Source: Gracilaria domingensis (taxonomy: Eukaryota; Rhodophyta; Florideophyceae; Gracilariales; Gracilariaceae). Taken from it: a DNA stretch of 25,941 nucleotides. Position 1 is the stretch's first letter, and the number at the start of each line of letters is the position of its first letter. Shown here piece by piece: positions 18,097 through 25,941 of the stretch. Where the stretch lies: positions 569,640-595,580 of the forward strand of contig VCMS01000002.1 in the NCBI GenBank assembly GCA_022539475.1, given 5' to 3'. A program made the translations under genes and the position numbers. Below the pieces are notes generated by a model. The model made no database searches, had not been told where the DNA came from, and was given only the letters and a program-made list of their open reading frames with translations.

Positions 18097-19353
18097 AGTT
18101 TCTTCGTCATCTCACATCAAGATTTTCCTCTCCCCAAACCAACAGTAGTACCTCCTTTCATTCCATTCTTTCTTTTCTTGTCCGCCACAGTGAACCAGAA
18201 GCCTTCCTCACCAACCGTCCTACCGAGCGGTACGTGCGGAATCTGGCAAATACTGCAGTTCCGCGTCGCGGCAAAAAACTACTAGTAGACTAAGTACACA
18301 GGAGTTGCGCATGTTGGTGTTTCGGTGTTCCCGCCATTGGACCTTTTTCTGCTACTCACACATCGTAGACCTGTACAACATATCCAGAAGTGTTGGATTG
18401 TGTCGAGCGGCAGTAGTAGATTGATACAGACGTGCCATATTCTCGGTGCAAAGAAAAGCGTTTTACGTTCCCTTCCATGCAGCTGGGCTATATTAGAGAT
18501 TAGAAGCTGCTTACAGTAGCACGATACCGCAATTTGTATCTGCGTCATTGTTACCGCAGTCCAAGCGCCCAAGGAAGATCCTTCCACTGCGCAGCAATAG
18601 TGCGTCCAGAGGGCACTAGTGCGTCCAGAGGGCGCAAAGGACGCGCAAAGGGTGCGCGGACGACGTGATAAGAGCGTGCGAACGACGCGCCAACCGGGCG
18701 CGAGCGACGCACCAAGGCCCTGCGAAAGACTCACCAAAAGCTCGCTCACCACGGCTTGAGACGCGACGGTTCAAGGCCACCGGAGAAGAAAGGTGCTAGA
18801 AAGTACCGGGGCTTTGTATTCGAGGTCAAGATGGCCGAAGGCCTAGGATGGCGGGAAGCGCAAAATGGCCGAAGGTCCAGGACGTCCTGAGGCACAGGAT
18901 GGCCAGGGGTGCTGGACGGCGGGAGGCGTGGAAGGGAAACGTCCAAAGGCGCAGGAGGCCAGGAAGCGCTGGAATTGGTCGTACGACGGTATCGAGAACG
19001 GAGAGATACCTGGGTGGGGCTGTATATGAGTTTGGGCTGTCTGGCACAAAATTTGTTTGTTTTGGGGTGGCCTATATTTTTTAGACCGGATTTTGGAAAT
19101 TGCGCGAACGGGTACGGTGCATCCAAAAGTCAAAATCAGACTAATCTATTGGCTTTGAGGTTTGCGCTGACCGGTAGAAATGCCCTAACAGATACGTCTA
19201 TGAGACGATAGTCAGAGTCCACCATTGCCTGAACCGGCAATGAGTAGAATCCCTTTCCAACGTAGTATGCAGCGGCGTGGGGGCAGTTGGGTTCGCGTAT
19301 AAGAACTCCGATGCCGTCCGAGAGCCTATGCGGCCCACTAGAAGACCTCAGAC
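18097..19353. other. Gene-poor stretch with G-rich low-complexity sequence
   Basis: No supported gene. GTGCGTCCAGAGGGC is directly repeated at about 18600 and 18619, followed by about 120 bp of degenerate GACGCRC-type repeats. From about 18830 to 18990 the plus strand is rich in GGCCGAAGG, AGGATGGC and CAGGA motifs. Open frames on the minus strand here are proline/serine-rich by-products of this composition. Confidence 0.4.
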
Positions 19354-19600
19354 CAGCGAAAACCGGTGCAATCAAATTGAACTGGAATATCATAGGATTT
19401 TCAATTTTTTCTTCGGTAAATTTCCATTAAGCCAAGTGGTGCTTCATAATGTACTCATTGCATCAAAATCTACTGAGCTTCTACTGAAAGTAAGTTTTTG
19501 TAAGATTTTCATCCATTGAAAATGCCTTGAACATCCACAAAAGTTTTGCTTAGATACACGAAAGTAAATAAATATTCAATGACAGAAAGTTTTACCTGGG
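19354..19600. mobile_element. Solitary arm of the inverted-repeat element seen at 12658-13213
   Basis: The 247 bp align to 12664-12908 along their whole length: both begin CCAGCGAAAAC, share a TGCAATCAAATT block, TTAAGCCAAGT, CATCCATTGAAAATGCCTTG, and end AGTTTTACCTGGG. No inverted partner arm follows, so this is a half element or a deletion product. Confidence 0.75.
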
Positions 19601-19639
19601 CTACGGTTGCGTCGCGAATGCTTCAATGTGAAAGAAAGT

Positions 19640-20095
19640 TCTTCATGTTCATGCAGTGTTGCTGGAACTTCTGCCCAGAGAAACACTTTGATATCTGCTT
19701 GATATTCCTTAGATAGGCTTTGGATATCCGAGTGATTTCTCGGATATCCATCTGATTTTCGACGTTGGATATACGGCCGATGTACCTAGGATACACGACA
19801 ATGCTCACAATATCCATACCAATGATATTCGTCTGATTCCTGGATGTCCGAATGATGTCCGAGCAATTCTAAGAGAAGCAACTTTGGTTTTTGAAATCAT
19901 TCGTCATATCTACCGTTATGTCTTTCAGAGTAGTTGATGCATGTCTCAGGGGCATCAAAAGAGCATCATTTCGTACATCATCTGTCATATCTACTGGATG
20001 TCGCAGGGATATCATAGATATACGTAAGATATCCAGATGATATCCGAAAGACATCCGGATTTCAAATCTACGGGGTATCATTCGAGCATCTCTAT
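19640..20095. repeat. Degenerate GATATCC / GATGTCC short-motif cluster with a perfect hairpin
   Basis: The region is crowded with GATATCC, GATGTCC, TCATATCTAC and their reverse complements at irregular spacing. TGGATATCCGAG (19731-19742) and its exact inverse (19749-19760) form a 12-bp stem with a 6-nt loop. No coding frame is credible. Confidence 0.6.
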
Positions 20096-20982
20096 ACTTC
20101 TCTGGGCTGGTAGCGATAAACTCTTCATAAGAACCTCTCTCGTCTCATGAAAAACGCGTATGCGATAGAGTAACCAGTTGAAAATCCAACCATGATATAG
20201 AGAGGACTGGTCCCGGCTTGCATGCGCGAAGTTACAGCATGCGAGGTTTTAGATGTTATGAACCCTATCCTGATTTGTTTCCCATCTCTTTATTTTTCTA
20301 CAAGAACGGCGAAACAAGTCATGTAGTTTCTGAAACTCTTTTCTTGATACCCAAAACGTACGTTTGAATGCCCGGTAACTACTCTGACCCTCTATACTTT
20401 CGAATGTTTCAATACGCTTGATGTTGGTCGGTGTGCGGCGTCGTACTGCTTCGGCTTAAACTACAGATCGCGTCGCAGAATGAAATGAATAATGATAAAT
20501 TTCCATTAAAACTGCCGCCTGAATAGCAATAAAATTAGTTGTTTGTGATGAAATAATTGCTGAGATAATCGTTGGTGAGATTACAGTGCGGTAGTGAATA
20601 TTCGGTGTTAGTTGACCGATCTCTCCTCTTCTCCCTTCACGCAGCCCCCACAGTAGAGGTGAGACCACTGTCCTAGTATCTGTCAACCCGCAAGAGTGTT
20701 TTAACCTGGAATAGTATGCTAAGCCACACTGCGGTGATTAAGTACAGGAAACATGTTAGGTCATGTTGTACACGTGTCGGACTTGGTGCAAGTTGCATTC
20801 CTATTTGCAAAAGTTTAAGCAACAGTAAAGTCAAATTTTATTCCGATCGCCACAAGAGGTAACATCGCTGCACAGTACTCACCTACCTGTTTACGGTGAC
20901 GTCACATCCTGCGAACGTGTGCAGCGAGAGCACAAAGAAAAAACCTGCCGAAGTGGGGAAGAAGCATTCGTCCAAGGCAGAA
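20096..20982. other. Gene-poor stretch
   Basis: No recognisable gene. GTGACGTCAC at 20896-20905 is a perfect CRE/ATF-type palindrome about 80 bp before the likely start of the zinc-finger gene; a regulatory role is possible but rests on one site. Confidence 0.3.
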
Positions 20983-21969
20983 ATGCCCAACGAAACCCCG
21001 AAATCAAAACCTACCAATCAGGAGTCGACACCTATGCGTCTGAAATCGGCGTCTCACGACATCGTCAACGATTCCCGGGGTCCAATCAGAATTCGCCATG
21101 TGGCACAAGGCCAGCCAATCAGCGTTCCTCAAGTTCACCCGTGATCGTTCACTCCACCCACCGCTCAAGCTCGGTAGAGACGAACAGAAAATCGATAACG
21201 AAGCCGAAGGCAGAGCAAGTTTATCCGTTCGGAGGGCTAGAAGGGTTACTCCTTCCGCCTATATTCTTCATACTCTACTGGTTAGGAAGGCTAAGAAGAC
21301 TGATAGGATCTTTGTCACCGAAGATGACGACGAAGAGGAGTCAGAAGAAGTGGTCAAGGACCAGGGAGATCCAGTTGAACGCGAGGAAGTAAGGCAGATA
21401 CTCCCTAAGAAGCAACGCCAAGAGATCATACTGCTTGGAAAAGATTATCGCACCGGTGCTCTTCCAGGCCGGCGCCAGTCCGCGATCCCAACGAGATATA
21501 CGAGGAGATCGTTCGCCAGAAGAGTAATTGCATCAAGATCGGTCGACGCGCCTTGGTTAGCCGGAACTCGCACCTGCCGAAGAGGGACAAAAACCGTTGT
21601 AATTACTGTAACTTTCAGAAAACGCGGACTATTCCCTGGGACGACCACAACGCCTCTGCCGCACACATAAGAAAGTTCGCAGTAGTTAAGGGATTCTACA
21701 CCGCCCGCGAAAAAGTACTATCTAGCTTCGCTGCTAAATTGCGTGAGTACTGCCCCACTTGGGAATTATACTGCAGGGACGTACTCGCTCACTGTCATCA
21801 TCAGGATTCGCTCGAACAGAAGGACAGGGTGTTCAAGTTCCGACAGTACGTGGACTCAGTGAACGGGAAATACGCTCAGGAGCAATTTACCTGCATTCGG
21901 AAGTCTCCCAAAGAGACGATTGAATCGTTGAGCAAGAGTGTGTACTGTAACAGGTCTAGAAGAACTTGA
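20983..21969 (+). pseudogene. C2H2 zinc-finger protein gene with frameshifts
   Basis: The ATG at 20983 starts a Lys/Pro/Ser/Thr-rich segment. Credible coding then moves between frames: about 21130-21220, then an acidic run VTEDDDEEESEEVVKD (about 21310-21360) in another frame, then from about 21480 a third, reading RDPNEIYEEIVRQKSNCIK and a finger C-x2-C-x12-H-x5-H (CNYC ... DDHNASAAH). The tail to 21969 is helical and rich in Cys/His (YCRDVLAHCHHQD). Two or three frameshifts, or introns I cannot place, separate the pieces. Disordered acidic N-terminus plus one C-terminal finger suggests a DNA-binding protein, perhaps of a transposon. No family recognised. Confidence 0.4.
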
Positions 21970-22650
21970 AGATTGAGACAGTAAGTAATAACCTAATAAG
22001 TTAGTGCGTAGTGCATAATTCTGAAGTACATTGAGTGTTGTATTTCGTAAAAGACAATGTTTTGACCAAGCTCTCCATTTCAATATAGCGTTCAAGCAAT
22101 TCAAGAGCTAAAACAGCAGCTAGCAAGACTTCAATAATAGTTGAATAATGCCAATCAAGCATTGTAAACTTATCCAATCAAAGATCTTTAGCTTTACGGT
22201 GAACGTCGTAGTTTCTAGAATAAAAACCTCTATGTGGCACCTATTTGCCACCAACGATGCACATTGGTACTTTTCCACAACCCAAATTATAGGTACACCA
22301 GGTTTTGCTGGAAAGTATTTTCAGAGCAGCAGAAAAGGCATCACTCTTGCAGGCAATATCAACCGTTACGCCGTTACATTCTCTAATGTTCACATTATTT
22401 CTTGAAAGTTTCGTTTACCAAAATGCAGTTAAAATTCTAAATATTCAGCTCTTAAATGATATATTTCTTGCACACGATTTGTGCTTAGATTTTAAGACTA
22501 AGGCGTGTGAAACAAGTACTGTAATCAACTTCGAATTCTGGCTTTTCAGCGGAAGCAGACATCAGCCGCGCTTGTACGTAAGCGTATTGAAATATTTCGA
22601 CGTCGTCAGCCCAAGATTTTCCCGAATTCGCAACGGCCTCGAACTTGACG
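21970..22650. other. Gene-poor stretch with a possible short coiled-coil exon
   Basis: A consensus 5' splice site GTAAGT lies at 21981-21986, just after the zinc-finger frame. At 22090-22137 a short frame preceded by AATATAG reads VQAIQELKQQLARLQ and stops, which looks like a coiled-coil end and could be a terminal exon of that gene. The rest shows no supported coding. Confidence 0.25.
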
Positions 22651-24013
22651 ATGGAGGAAATGTAGAATATATTGGTGGAGGAATTCATTACGGAGGACCC
22701 TGAATTCGTTTCCGGCTCCGCCGCGTGGCTCAAAGATACCAACCGCAAACATAGAGAAATTACTACTTTCCTTGGTTTACGGTTGACCGAAGAGAAGTGC
22801 GAGGATATTGAAAAGGTCTAGAACGTACGCTTCAGAAGCAAAGCAGTGATTTCTGAGCGAATTACTTCTAGCTATATAAATCTGAAGTCTGTCGCTGGGC
22901 AATTTCTGCGGCGGTCTGTTACTTGTAATTTGGTTGGAAATGATTCTGGATGGAAGAAGAACGCTTTGTTTCAATACCTGGTGTCAATGAAAGCCGTGGA
23001 ATGTTTTATGAACCAGTTCTTCTTGACCTCGTCGTTCAACACGGTCGCAAAGAAACGCAACTCGTTTATGGTACGTTCAAAGATGGCATGTGGCCATCTA
23101 GGTTCTAATCAAGTTTCGACTTTAAACAAGGTTATGACGTACTTGAATGCGTCTGCTTCTGCGGCGAAGGACAGTGCAAGGAACGAAGCGCGCCGCAAAC
23201 GACTTCTAGAGATGGAATTTGAGAACGAACGCCTATCGGATGAAATCTTTCAAAAGAAAACTCGTCTGGCGACGAGAAAGTTCGCTGACATTCTCAGAAC
23301 TGCAGAAAAACATGCGCAAGGTCACCGGGGGTCGTTTATGGATCGTCTGAAGAGCAATGATGCACTGCTTCGCAACCGGTGCATAAATTTTAGGGCTTTG
23401 TTCGTATTAACGGGCGGTGGTGAGCGCTCTCAAGCTTATGCTACGTTGCAAGCTCCTTCTGCAGTGGAGCGGCAGAAAGATATCGAAACTGACTTTGGCA
23501 TTTTCTTCTCGATGCGAACTAACCTAAATGAGAAAACCAACTTCAATTTGTCGTTTCTAGTTGTCCTGTTTCCTAAAGTCGTCCTAACTTTGAAAGTTCG
23601 TAGAATTTCATGTGAATCACATTCAGCCGTATCTTCGTGCGAAGTTCAAGCAAAGCCCGGAAGTGGAGGACAACAGGCTAGTATATCATGCGGAGGATGG
23701 TGGTGGTCTTTCGGCGAGTTCTTTAACACAAACGGTTAGAGAATTTTTGAAGAACATGAACTCTAAGCTAGGACTTTTGACTACTATGTCTCTTCAATCT
23801 TACTACGCGATATATATGATTCGCGCTTTTCGTAACGGTGCAATGGGAGATAACGTTAACGAATAACGTTTCTTAGAACTACTGGCGAATCCAATGAACA
23901 CTTCTGCAGAGCAATTGAGAAAAGCGTATACTTATACTTACCGGTCAGGCTTTGAAGAAGCTCCGAAGTATGCAATGAAGCACTTCACTATTGTCATGAA
24001 AAAAGACATATAG
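22651..24013 (+). pseudogene. Tyrosine-recombinase-like protein (Crypton/DIRS-type candidate), multiply broken
   Basis: The ATG at 22651 is followed by TAG codons at 22663 and 22819 in one frame, which is then open to 23739. A frameshift near 23590 carries homology into another frame, with a TAA at 23864 and the end at 24013. The order of parts fits a tyrosine recombinase: helical N-terminal region, a charged coiled coil (RRKRLLEMEFENERLSDEIF), then FRALFVLTGGGERSQAYATL resembling the first-Arg box (Arg at 23425-23427), GGLSASSLTQTVREFL, TTMSLQSYYAIYMIRAF resembling the second-Arg box, and LANPMNTSAEQLRKAYTYTY with a Tyr candidate at 23927-23929. The position where the family has Arg is Gln here (23795-23797). 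The call is by motif order only. Confidence 0.45.
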
Positions 24014-25430
24014 CGTTACATGCTTGTACACTGATACTGATTTTCATAAAGTAAAATTTGTTCTGTGTCAAACCGTATCATAAGACAACCCGATAAGTGC
24101 GAATGGGTGAGATAGCCGCTATGAACTCCATCAAAGATCGAAAATACGCACCATACTTGCCAGCCACAGTTTCGTTTGTCGCGCTGCTATGGAAACGAGC
24201 TTCGTGTGATAAAGAACTGGGTGTTGAACCCCCTTCGCCTGGAGTAGTTCGTTTTTAAACTCTCTTTTTCATGCAATTTCATGCTCCCATTGGTTCGAAA
24301 GGGCGGAAAAGACGCTGATTTGAAAGCCATAGCTTGGCGCTGTACAAGAGCATGTTCATCGTTGAAATTAGCTAGCTTCTCCTTCGCTGCCTTTCCGGCA
24401 AAATACATAGCGCGGAAAGCATGCCATCATGTCGTCGGATGTCGTCAGGAAACGAGTTGGAATGAGAATACGGATGAAAAGAAACATTATATGCGCCGTG
24501 CGTCGCAACCAACTAGAGTAGCCAATCAGCGGCAGCAAGAGGCGGTGCCACTCACGTCAATGCAGGTTTTCCAATGAATGAAGATGGCCTTGACGCTAGG
24601 CTCTGTTCTCTTACACCCGGAGCACTCTGCAAAGGATGAGATTTTCTCAAAGAGGAAGATTTTTCGGTGCCCAACGAGGTATAAATTGGGCGATTATCTC
24701 CTAACGTGTGACAGCCGCTCTCGCAACCCAGTCTTTCTGCCTTCGTGCTTCACATGTCTGTAGAAAAGAACGCAGATGTCTACGCGATCTTTGAGTGCGC
24801 AAAATCATGTTCCCTGACGAAATTTACGACTTCTTTATCCGGACGGCGAAGCATGGCGACATCACAGGGCCTCAGTAACAGCGTCGTGCTAACCAACCCC
24901 GCTCTAAGCGTAGCAAATATTTACAGAGCATGGTCGTGTTCTAGCGCATATGTTTGTTTGAGAGGTTCGGCGCTGACTACTGCCAAACCCGACTTGTCGA
25001 TGTTGCCGAGCATGAACTCAAAGAAGTGCTTCTCACAGGCACCCAGATGTGAGAGCCCTGCTTCGTACTCAGTGCCTATGATCCCTTGTCGACGGGCGAA
25101 AAAGCAGAGTATGTGGACTGAGCAGTAAATTTGGAGGCGATTACACGCTTTGAAGGCACAGAGAAAGGCGAAATGTTTGCGCACCTTCGCTGTAGCTAGG
25201 GGACTGTACAGAAGTTCATCGAGATAGAAGAAAGCGATCATTCAGCACAGATGTCTTCGAAGGACGGATTGAAACTGAAACCGAGCCTTTGCTCTCTTTC
25301 GGTTGCATATGGCAAATAGGTTGTCGATGACGGAAGAGGGCGGGGGTTTTCGGGGGTTTAGGCTTAAATTGCGGTTGAGCGTGTGCGGCGTCGCGTAGAA
25401 TAAAGGACGGGGGGGAGACACGGCTTAAGG
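24014..25430. other. Gene-poor stretch
   Basis: No gene I can support. A minus-strand frame from 25241 to about 24790, broken by one TAA at 24923-24921, has protein-like composition (GTEYEAGLSHLGACEKHFFE, LGNIDKSGLAVVSAEPLKQT) but no recognisable domain; it may be a decayed gene. Other open frames here look incidental. Confidence 0.25.
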
Positions 25431-25510
25431 ACTAGAGAGTCCTCGGAAAGGGAAAGGGAAAGAGGAGGAGAGAGAAGGGGGCGATAGAAGGGAGGGAGAC
25501 AACGATGGGC
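25431..25510 (+). repeat. Purine-rich tract with GGAAAG repeats
   Basis: About 60 nearly pure A/G bases on the plus strand, with three GGAAAG-type units, then GAGGAGAGAGAAGGGGG. Tracts of this kind can form triplex DNA. No coding. Confidence 0.5.
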
Positions 25511-25669
25511 AGAGCGCTTTCGTCTTTACGACTCTTCAGTGCCTTGGGTTGAGAGGATGGGGGAGAGGAGATGGAGACGGAAGCGAGTCCGGAGCTCCTT
25601 AAGTAGACCTACTCCCGTCCTCTCGGGGGGCTGAGCTTGTACTTCTATCCCTCAGGCGGGAACCTACAC

Positions 25670-25815
25670 GTCTAAGATATCTAATCGCAACGTTGCTACA
25701 CGTCATTACAACAATACGTTGCAACAAGGCGTTGCTACGTTGCAGTGATAGCACGACGTTGCAACTAAGCGTTACAATGTGGCAGTAACAAGCTGTTACA
25801 GCAAGTTTTGCTGTC
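25670..25815. repeat. Degenerate CGTTGC / GTTGCAAC cluster
   Basis: CGTTGCAAC, CGTTGCTAC, CGTTACAA and the inverse GCAACG recur about every 15-25 bp. Many units are self-complementary (GTTGCAAC). The layout is like the GATATCC cluster at 19640-20095 but with a different motif. Confidence 0.5.
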
Positions 25816-25941
25816 ACGGTGATGTCCTACAAACACTGACAGCATGTCGTGCCAGGGCATCCTTCAAGGCCTCTCGGGTCGCGTGGCCCGTTTTCGATTT
25901 TTACCAAAATCGCGCCAAAACGTCTTGTAGATTTGAATCCG

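Noticed and set aside
18746..19133. Pro/Ser-rich minus-strand ORFs
   Set aside because: Low-complexity by-products of repeated GGCCGAAGG-type sequence in three frames at once.
24281..24310. GGTTCGAA as a tRNA T-loop
   Set aside because: No acceptor, D or anticodon stems can be folded around it.
24921..25241. Minus-strand 106-codon ORF as a gene
   Set aside because: Protein-like composition but no motif, no partner and no splice or promoter evidence; mentioned only in the stretch description.

Overview
The window looks like repeat-rich nuclear DNA from a eukaryote. No operons, ribosome binding sites or tRNA/rRNA genes are visible. The recognisable genes are eukaryotic transposases of the PIF/Harbinger and CACTA/Plavaka-like kinds, a cytosolic-type ribulose-phosphate 3-epimerase fragment, and a ketopantoate-reductase-like gene of a kind I associate with algae. 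A red alga is my best guess from this mix; the sequence alone does not prove it.

Layout. 1-140: start of a zinc-finger gene running off the left edge (minus). 520-1770: a strong hairpin, a 372-374 bp tandem repeat in about 2.4 copies, then three strong hairpins close together. 2183-4939: a CACTA/Plavaka-like transposase in one reading frame with two internal stops. 4826-6070: a 1.2-kb fold-back element whose interior is an array of nine long palindromes. 6427-7467: an unrecognised gene in one frame with two internal stops, perhaps a partner ORF of the CACTA-like element. 7605-8489 (minus): a ketopantoate-reductase-like gene with a single TGA. 8905-9225: the C-terminal half of ribulose-phosphate 3-epimerase. 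9292-9628: three tandem, diverged long hairpins. 9713-10776: an E2F-like site followed by a purine-rich coiled-coil gene.

11883-12275: relic of a Harbinger transposase. 12447-13811: a SAP-domain gene split by a 0.56-kb inverted-repeat element; removing the element and one target-site copy restores the host frame exactly. One arm of the same family lies alone at 19354-19600. 14807-15763 (minus): second Harbinger-type relic. 16014-17167 (plus): a better preserved Harbinger transposase of the plant-transposon-protein type, convergent with an unrecognised coiled-coil gene (17185-18096, minus). 18600-20100: low-complexity and degenerate short-motif repeats. 20983-21969: frameshifted C2H2 zinc-finger gene. 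22651-24013: a broken tyrosine-recombinase-like gene. 24014 to the end holds no gene I can support, only purine-rich and CGTTGC-rich repeats.

Taken together this is a graveyard of several unrelated DNA transposons with two host metabolic gene remnants in the middle. Nearly every recognisable frame is long and broken by only one to three isolated stops or frameshifts, so most copies died recently, or some stops are splicing or assembly artefacts. The most unusual structures are the palindrome array (4826-6070), the three-hairpin cluster (9292-9628) and the cleanly dated insertion at 12651-13220.
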